From Thuidium tamariscinum (taxonomy: Eukaryota; Streptophyta; Bryopsida; Hypnales; Thuidiaceae), in the NCBI GenBank assembly GCA_947034885.2, contig OX344758.2, positions 5,272,501 to 5,336,500 on the forward strand: a stretch of 64,000 bases of DNA. Direction: 5' to 3'. Shown piece by piece: positions 11,611 to 23,829 of the stretch. Below the pieces are notes generated by a model. It was not told where the DNA came from and searched no databases. It saw only the letters and a list, made by a program, of their open reading frames with translations. Position 1 is the stretch's first letter; the number at the start of each line of letters is the position of its first letter. A program made the translations under genes and the position numbers.

Positions 11611-12403
11611 TCATTAGTCCATTCACTCATCAATACATATCTATTTTAGAGCCTCCTAGAGGACAATTTGGGAGGAGGGTCTGTTTTAGAGCCACCCACT
11701 ATACCATGTTTTCTCAATTCTAAGTCCTAATTGTAAATCTGAGAGATTAATTAGCCATTTTGAAAGGTGTGAGGATGTGAGAGTTAGTGAGTTCTAGAGT
11801 CTTGTCCATGCAAAATAGAATCTACAAAAGTGTATGTGACAATCTAGTTAAACATTAAAGTTTATTTTAGGTTTAGAGAGTTAAAAAGGTCAAAATCCAA
11901 TTTATAAAGGATTTGAGTGTAGTTGTCAAAGTATCACAAGTAATTTTGAGATTTAGACCAAAAAGCCAACAAAGATGAAAGAAAAGGTGATTGGAGTATA
12001 TAAAGAAGTCATTTTAGGATACAAGCATGCCAAAAGATTGACACATGAGCCAATTAATCAAGATTCCTTGGTATTAAAAATAATTTTTCCTTGGATAGAA
12101 ATTATTTCAAAATTACTATATTTAGATAAATATAAGTGAGTATGAAATTTACACTTGAATTATAGGAGTGTCCTAGAGATTACCCAAAAAAATTCAGATT
12201 TTTTGGAATTCCACGTTGACTTCGTGGAAAGTCAATTGCTTATAAACATATTTGTAAATTCTTAGAAATTATATATATTGCGATAAAATATTACTAAAAA
12301 TAAACATAGTGTTTTGTGTATCAATAAAGAGCCTTGTCAATTTTGAAGACATTCTAACATTCCATTGAACAAAGATTTTTTAGAAAATGCTTTAGGGTAG
12401 TTT
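11611..12403. other. AT-rich intergenic DNA
   Basis: Nothing recognisable apart from the target duplications of the neighbouring miniature elements. Confidence 0.6.
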
Positions 12404-12701
12404 CTAGGGGAGGACACTTCTTGTGTATTTGGGGGACCCACGTGCGGCAGTGGGGTATTTTTAGGGGGGCTATCAATTACTTGTAATCATTTCTTGGCAA
12501 CATTAAAAGAGCCCCTATTTTACCATAAAGTGGAAAAATCAGCCATATTATCATCCCTACTTTATTTTTTAAACACTTTGCCTTTTTAATGTCCCCTATT
12601 TTATATATAAATTTCTTATAAATTTTACTTAAGATTATTTAAATGTACCCTATCTTCTGCCGCATGTAGGTTATTAAAAAACGGGAAGTGTCTTCCCCGG
12701 G
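12404..12701 (+). mobile_element. 298-bp hAT-type miniature element, copy 3
   Basis: Starts CTAGGGGAGGACACTTC and ends GAAGTGTCTTCCCCGGG. Exact 8-bp target duplication GGTAGTTT at 12396-12403 and 12702-12709. Same length and interior as the other copies, with a few substitutions. Confidence 0.9.
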
Positions 12702-13152
12702 GGTAGTTTAGTAAAAATCTTAGGATTGAAAGTAGAATGCTTTCATTGACAACTCACCTAGGGTGGGCCTGGGGCGAGTATATAAGGCCCTCCCTTGAAG
12801 TTGTTGGTACCTTCATTTTCCATATCGACACTTTACTTCATTTCTTTTATTTTGTACTACCAGCCAAGTTGAAGCACCATTTGGACTAAGATTTTGGTCA
12901 AATTTCATATTATTTTCTCATTTGTATACTTTGAAAGCCCTTCAAATTGATTCCCCCAAACTCTAATTTCGTTTGAAGTTTTTTGAAATACTAATGAATT
13001 GTCCTCTTTTTAAACCAAACTTGGTGCTAATAGACTTAAGGCGGTGAAGCTTAACTTTGCATAAAGCTTATCAAGCCAACCATTGTCCAAAATTTATTAT
13101 ATTATGAAGTTTGGACTTTTAATTGTTGATGCCCTATTAAACAATGTTGTGT

Positions 13153-14066
13153 CACTACAAGAGAATGGGGTGTTTTAAGTATAGTCCTGAGTGATTGCAA
13201 GAAACAATTGTCCTTTTTTTTGTCCCCTTGACCTTTAGGAGGTAGTTTTTTGCTCATAACTTTTTTAGATTTTGTTCATTTGACTTGAAACTTGAAATGT
13301 AGGTGCCTACAAAAGTTTTATATTTTGTGTAATTTTTTCAATTTTAGTTTATTATTTTTAAACTGCCCTGATTGAGTGTCTACTTTGGCCATTTTGGAGG
13401 GTTTTAGTCCTATTTTTGACCCAAAAATGCAAATTTTGAGCTGAAAATTGGCATGCAAGAACCTCACCTAGAGTTACAGAAGACCACAAAGAGATTTTTT
13501 GAAAATACTATATTGTTCAACCTCCACATGTTGTCAAAGTGGCTGACTTTGCGCAAGTGTAGAGAATAGAATTAATTTTTTCCAAAGATGAAATTTGTTG
13601 GAAAAGAAAGACCTTTACTTGGAGAAAGAATTGATTTTTCATTTTTTTTTTTACTATTTTTACCAAATTAGTGAAAAAAGAGCTATTTTCATTGTATTTT
13701 CCATTGTCTATAACATTTAGAGAAAAAATTTCTTAGGTTTGAATTTCAAGAGACATGATATTCTTGTTACTCTTCAAATTATCCATATTTTTTCAATTTA
13801 AGAAAAAATTATTTCAAAGGGTCACAAGACTCACATGATTCATTGATTTTGAGCCATTTTGAGCCAAAACCGGTAAGTGTTTCTTGCAACAACCCTCCTA
13901 GTAGTATAATTTTTTAAGTCATCACCTATAAGCTAGTTTCTTAGTAAAATTTTATTGAAAATATTGTTTTTTTAGTAAAATTTTACTAAAAACCTTATTT
14001 AAAGGTCATGACTTAAGATATTGTACTACTAGGACTATACTTAAAATACCCCTTTTTCTTGTAGTG
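13153..14066. mobile_element. CACTA-type non-autonomous element with a nested insertion
   Basis: Ends CACTACAAGAGAATGGGG and CCCCTTTTTCTTGTAGTG, with longer imperfect inverted homology (TTTAAGTATAGTCCT against AGGACTATACTTAAA). Flanked by a 3-bp duplication TGT (13150-13152 and 14067-14069), as expected for CACTA/CMC elements. Total 914 bp, much of it a second element (about 13191-13896) with GTGATTGCAAGAAAC-type ends, inserted near TCCT. The 175-bp copy at 62458 shows what the element looks like without the insert. Confidence 0.75.
13191..13896. mobile_element. GATTGCAAGAAAC element nested in the CACTA-type element
   Basis: Left end GTGATTGCAAGAAACA, right end GTGTTTCTTGCAACAACCC. Interior AT-rich, noncoding, with segments such as TTTGTCCCCTTGACC and CTCATAACTTTTTTAG. 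TCCT-like sequence flanks it on both sides. Same family as 6181-6993 and 31751-32467. Confidence 0.5.
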
Positions 14067-17000
14067 TGTACTGTGTACCTCTTTTAGCAATTAAACCTTG
14101 AATACTTTGAATTCTAGTTTGATTAAGCTTAATTTTCAATTAAACACTATCATGTGTACCTCCTTTAGAACTTAATTGCTCAAAATATTTTTAATTTCAT
14201 ACATAGGACACTGTGTAAGTCTAGGGTCGCCCCGCACGGGGAAAACTTTGACTTTACAAAGTTTGAATTTTATCCTTGGATACAGTTTATGCTTGGGATT
14301 GTTCTTGCACGGCAAAGCTTTAACTCTCTTTAAAAAAATTTAAAGTTTAAGCCAAGGGTTGCCCTATACAATGAAGCTTTGACCATCTTTTAAATTTTCA
14401 TTAAAAAGAAACTAAAAGCTATGGATTAAATGTTTTGATCTTTGAATTTGCCACATATCTTTAGAACTTAGGCTATTTTTATGAGAAAATCGGGTAGAAA
14501 ATTTAACTCTACACTTCTATCAAATCATTTATCTTATAGGTATAATTTGGGTAGGTGAAGATTTGACATACTTTAAATGCTTTAAGCCCATGGTATTTAG
14601 TCTTCCTCACATTTGTTTCTCTCCAAATTAGTGACCTTTCTTGCATATCTTTATTGGTTTGCTTAGATTAGATAGAATTTTTTTTAGAAAAAAATGGCTT
14701 TGAAGAAAAACCTTAAAAAATCTAAAAACATTCAAATTTAAGAATTTGATGTGAATCTTAGAGTCTTAGGAAAATTCCCCAAATCCAAAAATTGATTAGT
14801 TTTAGTTAAGTTAGTTTTGTATTGATTTAATTTCAAATTAAGGACTAGTTTTGTTAATCTAAATTTTCAAAAATCATCTATTGGGTAACTAGTTGTCAAA
14901 CTCTTGAATTGACACGAACTAGCTAGAAGGTCAAGGAAACAAAAACACTCAAAAACAAAAGAACATCAAGAGAACATTCAAGAACAAGAAAGGAAACAAC
15001 TAAATGGGTTCAACACTTCAACCTACTAGGTGGTGACATGTATACTAACTCACCAGGCATACCGGCGAGGGATCCAACCAATTTTGACAACCCACATGGC
15101 AACCGCGGGAACAACATTGGGGAACGAGCAAAGGGAACGAATAGGGTCCAACATACCAACCGGCAAGCACTACATGGTAGCATTAGAAGAAGAGAGATTC
15201 AATGAAATAGAATAGTACAAGACAAACAGAGCAATATTGGACAAATAGAGCAACAGTAAGAAGACAGAACAAGAATGAGATAGACAGAGTCAAAGCAACA
15301 AAGCAACAATAACGTGACAAAACAACAATGAGATAGACAGAGTCAAATCGTAGTGGATAGAAGAAGCCAATTTGAAGCCAAATCAAGTCAATTTATTATA
15401 GACAAAACTAATTGCTTTAGCCATCTAGACCATACATACTTCAATTTTTGAATAGGAGATTAGAAACTTTATACAAAGTTATGAGTTTTAAGTAGAGAAC
15501 ATAATCTCTCAATGTAATCAAAGTCTAAATTCTCAAATCTCCTACATCAATTATGTCAAATTCCAACAACCACATAAACAAGAAAGTTTGAAGTTAATAG
15601 TTTTGAGAATTTAGAGTGTTTGAAGGAAGAGATCTTAGATAAGCCCATACACAATTCGATTTGATATTTTATCCTTTCTACTATTCACTCAATTGTTTGT
15701 TAGTTATTAATTAGATTCCTAAGGGAATTAAGGGCTTTGGATTTTTGATTGGATTTTGTTTTATTAGGCCTAATAATCCAAATGGATAAAACAAAATTCC
15801 AACCAAATCTCTATAGAAAAATAGGAAAAATTAATAAACAACTTAGGAATAAGATTTTTAAAGATTAGATTTGATTTAGGAAATTTAATAGTTTTCAGTA
15901 TTAAAAATAATTCCAAAAAATATATAAAATGTTCAAAATACTTCAAATTTCAATAAATTCCTAACCAAATAAGCAAAAACCAATAGTCAAAGGAAATTAT
16001 AAGTGGATGAAATTTAGACAATAATTTGGATGAAAAGTTAACATTTTCATCCAACATAATGAAGAAGGGAACTTAAGAAGTAGGATTTAGAAATTTTAGA
16101 TCAAAATGAAAACCTAATAGTGTATTTGAACCAAAAGAAATTGATGGATGAAGTTTAATTTGCTAATCTTTTAAAACAAATTTCATTCATTAATACCTTT
16201 TCCATTAAAAATCTAGTATTTTAGAGTTATGACTTTTTGAAAAGGTAATTTTTTAATTTTCATGATAAAAATCTAAAGATCTAAAAATAATAATTTAGAT
16301 TAGAGTCCATCATTAGATTAGAATAAAAAATCAATTAATCAATAATTTTTTTGGAATTATCTAAAGGATATTCTACTTAGAAATCTCTTAGGAAATCTAA
16401 TTAGGATTCTAGAATCATTTTTCATTTGAAAAATAATTTATTTTTGAATGAAATAATAGTGGATGAAGTTTGGAACCCATTTGGATGAAAAATTTCAAGA
16501 ATAACCAAAAATAGACGATAAATTAGGATTAGAAGTTAGAAGTAAGTAAAAGGTCAAAGATAAAATTTGGAACAAAATTGCCCTGATTTGCCATTTTTAA
16601 TCAATAAATGAAGTTTAAGAGGCTTGTTAGGGGTTAATTTTCATCCTTTAATAACTTTTGAAGGGAATTTTCAAATTCTATCTATTTTATTCTTTTAGAA
16701 TCTTCAAAACAAGATCTAGAGATTAAATTAGGAAAATTTGATTAAAACTCATAAAACCTTAAAATTTGATTAGTTAACCAAAAAACCATAAACGAACTAA
16801 CTTTTAACAATCTTTAGTGATTTTTAAGACTTTTGTAGGAAAAAATTTATATCATTCAAGTGTCTATTGCTTGGAAGGTGCTTATTTTGATCACCCAAAT
16901 ATTTCTTATTTACAATTACCATCAAAATTCATATGTAAGATTCTAGCTCAAGCATGGAATTAGAATCACCCACATTATGTCAATATTTCAATCCTAAAAT

Positions 17001-17715
17001 CTATTAATTGTCTTTATCTTGTTGTCTTACAATTCAATCTAAAATTTCAATTCAAACTTCATTCAATGTATATAGTGCTTTAAAAAAGTGTAAATGTGAA
17101 AGTGTTGTACCCTTTAATGACACTTAAGTTTCTCAAGTTCACCTTTAAGTGCTCCCCAAGCACTTCACTTCTTAGTAAGACCAAGGGTCACTACATATGC
17201 TACGTACATATAAAGTTAGGTTCCAACTAGTCATGAGGTTCCTTATTCTTTTGTAACTCTCAACACTTCCTTTCCAACACTCAACTCCCACAAGACACTA
17301 GGTATATCATTTGATGATACGGATCAAAACTTCCATTGATATCCAAACACTTGGTAAAGGCACTACTCCCCACCACTGCTAATGCCTTTGAATGAGACCA
17401 ATTTCCTTCTAAGTTAGCCAATCTATTACAATTCAAGACTCACATCAAAACTCACTCACTAACATACATACCAATCATGACACATACATTGCCTAGTATA
17501 GAGGGACACCATGCAACCAATATCAAAGAGTGTCCAAGTACTCCATGGTAATATATAAGTGGTGGTGAGGCCCCCCAACACCAACCTCACTACCAATGGT
17601 CACTCTGGCTCACTATGGCTCCATTTGGGAGTGAAGAGGGAGACCACCCCTCTTCATAGTACTCTTTGTAGGATTCTATAGACTCCCCCCCATCCCCCCC
17701 ATCCTAGAGGTCTCA
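14067..17715. other. Long AT-rich intergenic stretch
   Basis: No gene could be supported. There is a short patch of repeated AGACAGAGTCAAA / ACAAATAGAGCAACA units around 15215-15345, and two similar GC-richer steps near 14220-14350 (CGCCCCGCACGGGG; TTGCACGGCAAAGC). Otherwise low-complexity A/T sequence. Confidence 0.6.
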
Positions 17716-18013
17716 CTAGGGGAGGACACTTCCCGTTTTTTAATAACCTATGTGCGGCGGAACATAGGGTACATTTAAATAATCCTAGGTAAAATTTATA
17801 AGAAATTTACATATAAAATAGGGGACATTAAAAAGGCAAAGTGTTTTAAAAATAAAATAGGGATGATAATATGGCTGATTTTTCCACTTTATGGTAAAAT
17901 AGGGGCTCTTTAAATGTTGCCAAATAATGATTACAAGTAATTGATAGCCCCCCTAAAAATACCCCACCGCTGCACGTGGGTCCCCCAAATATACAAGAAG
18001 TGTCCTCCCCGGG
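17716..18013 (-). mobile_element. 298-bp hAT-type miniature element, copy 4 (inverted)
   Basis: Same element as 9704 in reverse orientation: begins CTAGGGGAGGACACTTCCCG and ends GAAGTGTCCTCCCCGGG. Exact 8-bp target duplication AGGTCTCA (17708-17715 and 18014-18021). Confidence 0.9.
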
Positions 18014-19996
18014 AGGTCTCATAGAACATTTAAGATACACCCATCTTGAAAGACCACTAATTTCCATGTAATTTTTCCAAAATTGGATCCTAAAGACCTC
18101 CCAAACTTTCCATTAGAATAACTTTCTTTTCTAGATTTCAAATCCAAAGTGCAAATCCATTTTTTTAGTCTATACTTTTTGTAGATCATTGTGGAATACT
18201 TATTTTTCCCAGTCCAACAATTATTGAAGAAATTATGACCTTCCCAAAGGTTTGAGTCCCTCAGGAGAATTAGATCCCTAAAACAAGATCATTTTTGGAT
18301 GCCCATAACTTCTAGTTCAAAGCTAATTTCTTGACAAGACTTATCATTTTAGAAAGCTTGTCTCCTTATCTTTCCAATCATATGTAGCATGCCCTATTTG
18401 TCTCAAAAAGACACTGTCAAACTTTGTCTCCTACGTCCCACACCTCAAGGTTCGGCCAGGACATTGCCAACTTTGAGCTATAACATTTGACTCCCAACTT
18501 GGATCTTAACATTCCTCAAACCCGTGGATGCATCTTCTCACAAGTTTTCCAAACATATGTATTACACCATTCAAATCATCCCCATTAAAACATTACAATG
18601 CCTTGATTGTTCAGGACTCCTACTTCTATGTACCCACCTTATCTCTTATAAGTGAAGATCACTGCCATTGTCCCCCTTATTCACCAAGGTGGAGCAAGTA
18701 TGCCTCTTCATGAGGATTGTAACAAAAAATCTCCAAAAAAAAAGCCTCTTTGATTGCACTACTAGAGAACTATTGAAAACCAAGACAAACCCAACACAAT
18801 TATGTTGGAACCAACATAAAATGAGTTTTCATAATGAAACGCATTTTTAGGAACCACATCAACAGGTTTGGTGTTAATTTTGTGTTGGTTCAATGTAAAT
18901 CAACAATCTTCTACTATTTTGGATAATTTTTTTGGAAAATCCTTACGAAAATGAAAAATCTTTTGAAATTTTATAGAATCTTTTGGAATCTTTGGAATCT
19001 TTGGAAAATCATTTAGTATCTTTTAGGAATCTTTTAGAATCTATTAAAAATGTTTTAGTATTTTAGGAATCTATAAGAATCTTTTGGAATTTTAAAGAGC
19101 CATTTGTAAATCTATTTGAAAATCTTTTAGAATCTTCTACAATCTCTTGAAATCAATTCTTACAAGGCTCAGGGGGGGGGGTGTAGTGCCTTAAAAAAAT
19201 AAGGATATAGGTGCGACCAACCACTATTTTAAAGGGGGGTATTATTATTATTATTTTTTTGACATGCTATTATTATGTAATTTTCTAATTTGGAATAATA
19301 GAAAAGGGGCTTGTATTAATTTTAATTCCAACTTTCTATGAATAAACTATATGGTATTTTAGATTAAAAACAATATTCTACTATATTATTCAGCCTACAT
19401 GAAATCACAAAAACACATATATGAAAGTGAATGTAGTTCATGATGCTTTCAAGTTATAGTAGAAATTGGCAAAAGAAAGATTTTTTTGTAAATGGAGTTA
19501 CAATGATATTACTAATTTGAAAATTTACAAATGCATATCCAATTGTAGAAAATGTGAAGTCATTACAATTTGGAAGCTCATTGTCATACAATATGGCATT
19601 AGGAAACACAACAAACATCAAACAATTTCAAAGCCAAAATATGGAGTAAAAAATATAATGTCATTGTATTTAAGAACACAAAGGGTGCACCCAAAATGTG
19701 CATACATTAAAAAAACTGAAAGTTTGCACCTTCACCCTAACATTTTGTACCATAACCGCCATTCAAAATTGCCTTCAAATGTAAGCTTGCATTGCAGCAA
19801 ACACAGACAATTGTATCACACACTTGCAGCACATACAACTGCAAACGCACACACTTGCAAACATACACAATTGCAGCACACACAATTGCAAACACACACA
19901 ATTGAAATTCTAAGGGAAAATGAGAAATGAACAACTCATGAAGAACACATGAAGAACACATGCAAAAGGAAATCAAAAGAAATTCATACCTAATCA
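18014..19996. other. Intergenic with two low-complexity patches
   Basis: 18945-19165 is an imperfect tandem of GAATCTTTT / GGAATCTTT steps. 19780-19910 is rich in CACA and TTGCA steps (ACACACTTGCAAACATACAC type). The plus-strand open frame at 19466-19930 runs through the CA-rich patch and has no recognisable domain; I do not call it a gene. Confidence 0.5.
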
Positions 19997-20452
19997 GATA
20001 GGACGATGGGATGGCGTAACCCAAACACGGCTGGAAGGCTGTACTTTGCCTCCATGGGGAATTTCAACCTCCTTCCGAGCCCAACCATCTTGCAAAATGG
20101 TACACAATGCCTGCAGCTCAATAATGGACAAGTCTGCCAAAGATTTGGACCACAGTCCCTCACTGATGTCCTGCTCAAATTCCCATGTGCGAGAAAGCAA
20201 AAATAAAGCACTCTCATACATTGAAAACAAGAATGACATGTCTCGGGCACGAACTTGTGAAGTCCAACGAGAGATGGGTCTTCTCTTCACCTGCTGGAAT
20301 TCGGCCACTGCAATACGGAGTGCAACAAACTTTGGAAGTCCCTGCAATGCATCTCGCCACTCAGTGCAAGTCACTGCTAGACGAGGTAGCTCCGGTCGCC
20401 CACCATCCTCTTCCACCAAATACAACCGAATTTTAAAATTTAGCGCCATCAT
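19997..20452 (-). CDS. Hypothetical protein, possible first exon of a gene
   Basis: A minus-strand frame of up to 152 codons starts MMALNFKIRLYLVEEDGGRP and ends at a TGA just before a TTAG|GTATGA site. It stands out from its AT-rich surroundings: higher GC, balanced amino-acid use, several Trp, a central stretch (RWTSQVRARDMSFLFSMYES) and a leucine-rich segment (LADLSIIELQALCTILQDGW). I recognise no family. Upstream on the minus strand lie three AAACCCTA-type teloboxes, typical of plant housekeeping promoters. It may be a complete small protein, or a first exon spliced at an internal donor (for example GGCAAA|GTACAG); continuation downstream was not found. Gene loss downstream by transposon insertion is another possibility. 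Confidence 0.45.
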
Positions 20453-20459
20453 CCGCGCC

Positions 20460-20640
20460 CGTGAACCCTAAACCCTTGACTCAAAGATTCGAGGGTAATA
20501 GCATGTAGAAGAAAGCGCACGGAAAGGCAATTCCAGAACCCTAAACACCTATATGAAAACAAAACTATCTTCTTGCACACACACAACCGTCAAGTTTGGC
20601 GAGGCAACTCCGACTTCCCTAAACCCAAACCCTAAACCAG
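20460..20640 (-). promoter_or_regulatory. Telobox-containing promoter region
   Basis: Contains AACCCTAAACCC near 20464, AACCCTAAACA near 20538, and CCCTAAACCCAAACCCTAAA at 20618-20637. AAACCCTA is the telobox bound by Myb-like and other factors in promoters of plant translation and cell-cycle genes. The location just upstream of the 20452 start supports that frame being a real gene. Confidence 0.5.
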
Positions 20641-20699
20641 ATTTGGTGATGGAGTTCAGCCGGCTGTAGGAAGTCCAGTAACGGTAAACCCAACGCACA

Positions 20700-22880
20700 G
20701 TATAGTACTTTGTAAGTAGAGAGATAGTAAATCTCTTTGCCAGTTGTGTACACTATACAATATCAAGTTCTAAGAGTACAGTAGTTAAGTCACACTAAGG
20801 ATCCTAAAGAAGTAATTGAACTATAAGTATATTTGCTATAGTATAAATTATGTTCCTAGTAATAGGAATTTTTAATTTTTTAATTCTTAAGAATATGCCA
20901 CTCACAAAGTATTAGAGAAAGTAGCTTTTTCAGACCTTTGGTCAATAAAATTAATATATAGGGGGCTATATTAGGACTAATGCAATTTCTAATGGGGCCT
21001 ATTAATCCGTACCCTATATTACTTTAAACACTTCCATTGTCATTTTCTATATCCTATATTACTCTAAGCCCTTTTATAATTTTTTGGCCCTATGATTTTA
21101 AAATACCCTATCATTTGTTCGCACCTATATTGCTACTCCGTGCGCTCATTGCCCCCCCGAGTTACAAAGTATGAATTAAGAGTTTGAATTTTAATCAAAT
21201 TTTTAACAATTATAATCATTCAATTTTGAATTTAATTTGAATTCCAATAAAGTTTAATAACTACAATTCAAATTTAAAATTTGTAAAAGTTTTAATCAAA
21301 TTCAACTCTAAAAGTCTAAATCCAATTATGATTCAAATAATATAATAAAACTTCAAAATATAAGGCAAATCTTATTTAATATCCTAGATAGAATTGAATT
21401 TGATTAGATTTGAAACTTATAATTAGATTGAATTTCTAACTTATATTTTAAAGTGTAATACAACAAGTAATGGATTTTAAAGAATTCTTAATTGTTTTAC
21501 TTTCTATAAAATTTCATTTTGATGAGCAATTTTGAACTATTATTTCAATTCTAATTCTAATTTTATTTGCATTATTGGTTTAAAAGAAATTCAAATTCTA
21601 GATTATTAACAATTCAATTCCAAGCTTTGATCAAATTATTTAAACTCTAAATTTTTTGAATGCTACCTGGTGATTTCAATTTTCAAATTACTTTGATTTC
21701 CATCTGTTGAATTTTTTTGAACTATAGGCTTTGAATTTTCAAAAAATTGTGCTGAAGAATCGAGTTCAAAGTTTAGGTAAAAAATTCCAAAAGAAAACAC
21801 TTCGTTTTCAATCTTCCAAAAATATTAAACTAAACTATTAATTTTGTTTTAAAGAGGGGGGAGGCATTGGAAAATTAGGAATTCAAATATGAACTATTAA
21901 AATGTCTAATTTTGAACTATTCAAACTCCAAAATTTATACTATTTAAAAATCTGAACCATTTAATTCTAGATTTTGGCCAAACAACCCCTAGAAAAATGC
22001 TTGTCAGATTTTCAAAACATGTTATATAAAACTAAAAATTTACCACTAAAACTAGACTTTAATATAAATTGTTTCCAATAAGTTTTATGAAAAATAGACT
22101 TATAATGAAGGAGATATGGACCTTTAAAGTCTGCCAACTTTACAAAAGTGAAGGAAATAAATGTGCTTGAATGTTGGGCCTACAACTTGTGAACTCCTAT
22201 TTACATCATTGCCATATTTGTGCAATAGTCTAATTGGAGTTGCTCTAAGGCCATCTTCAATGAGTTTGCAATGGTGTCCCAATAGAAGGTGGAAACAAAA
22301 TGTAGCATGCGCAAAACAAAAAAAGTTGGTCCAATGCAACCTTGGAGCATCTTGACAACTTCAAACACTTGCCATGTTTCCCATAAAGGCAATTACTTTG
22401 AAGAAATGTTGAGAGCTTCTAAGAGAGCTTTCTACCTTCAACTGAAGATTGCTTACATGAGAAAAAATTTGAAGCTAGAAGAGGGCCCTTTCAGCTATAG
22501 CGAAATGTGCAATTAAAAGAAAAATAAGCCTCAAAAGCACTCAAAGAATTTGTAAGGTGAGCAGTCAATTCATGTGCCCCGTCAGATTTTGGATTAAAAA
22601 AATATTATAAAAAAACAAAAAAATAAAAAAACAATTTTTTTGAATTTTTTTTGAATTCCCTGTAAGTGCACATTTCATTGTAGCTAAAAGGGCCCTCTAT
22701 TGGCCTCAAATTTTCTCTTAAGCTAGGATCACTTTGCTATTACTTGAGCCACTTTTCAACAAGTGCAAGTATTTTGCAACTTACTTGTACTACTTTCAAA
22801 GCACTACTTTATAAATGAAATATTTATTTTTCTATCCAAAGTTTACTTTGATAGTGTCCACTTGATTTTGCATATACTAA
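20700..22880. other. AT-rich intergenic DNA
   Basis: Strongly AT-biased, with runs of AATTTGAATT-type sequence (21180-21980). A patch at 20960-21160 with GGGGGCTATATTAGG, GGGGCCTATTAA and CCCCCCCGAG looks like a decayed inverted-end element. No supported gene. Confidence 0.55.
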
Positions 22881-23825
22881 CCCCTAAAGCCCTAAACAAC
22901 GTTTTTTGAGATTATAAATTTTTTGGGCAACTCACTACGGATGGAGTTTTTATTTTTTTTCTTTGAAATTTTGATACAATGTGTGCCCAAGGAGTAGCTT
23001 TAAGGCCCAACAATTTTCATAACTTTTGACTTCACGGTTAAAAAGTTATGGCAGGATATGTTGTTTTCTTTACTTGGCGGGTAGCCCGGGCAACCAAAAA
23101 AACTTCTTCAAAAAAACTTTTTCTCAAAAAGTTAAATTTCAAATTGGTTCTTTAGGTTTATACAGACATGGGAAGCTTTGAATCAATCCATTCCAATCAA
23201 TGAGTCAAAAGTTATAAAGATTTTGAGTTTGGGGTAGTTTGCGGCCAGTTACAGAATCTCTATAGTACAAAAAAAGTTTGAAATTCTTCATTTAATTCAA
23301 TTTTTCATATTTCTGGAAAAATATAAAAACAGAAGGTGTAGATTGATTATTACATCATTTTAATCATTGGGATTGAAAATTTTCAATTCTATGAATAAAA
23401 TGTTCACAATTTAGTATTTTGGTTCATTTTTTACTTCTTTCTACTTACTTGTTTTTTCCTATATGTTGTACAATTCCAAATGGTTTGAAGTTTTTTGAGA
23501 ATGTAGCCAATTTGCATTGAAGTATGAATTCAAAGAGTAACCACCATTTGGAATTTTTTTTCACACAAATGTGACTTTGTGAAGTGCAGCTGCTCGGATT
23601 TTCGCAGGGATAAAAAAACAATTTTTGTCAATTCAAATGTTTATATCTTGCAATCTACATGGTGGAAATTTCTGAAATTTTTTCCACATGTTTACAAACC
23701 ACCTTACTATAAGATCCTATGGTTACATGAGTCAAAAATGTGTTTTAAGAAAAAAATTGCACTTATATTAGAAATGACAATTTTGGAGCATTTTTGGTGA
23801 AAACATAGTCAAAAACCTTTAGGGG
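22881..23825 (+). mobile_element. ~0.9-kb TTAA-flanked non-autonomous element, copy A
   Basis: Left end CCCCTAAAGCCCTAAAC follows CTAA (TTAA with one change); right end ACCTTTAGGGG is followed by TTAA at 23826-23829. Interior AT-rich, noncoding, sharing blocks with the copies at 36919 and 44628 (CATATTTCTGG-like, GTACAATTCCAAATGG, CTTGCAATCTAC, AAGATCCTATGGTTA). TTAA flanks with CCC-type ends suggest a piggyBac-mobilised miniature element. Confidence 0.6.
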
Positions 23826-23829
23826 TTAA

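Noticed and set aside
11274-18067. Similar small open frames at 11274-11480 and 17846-18067
   Set aside because: Both run through copies of the same noncoding 298-bp miniature element.
19466-19930. 154-residue plus-strand frame
   Set aside because: The last third is translated CA-rich low-complexity sequence and the rest is AT-rich; no domain.
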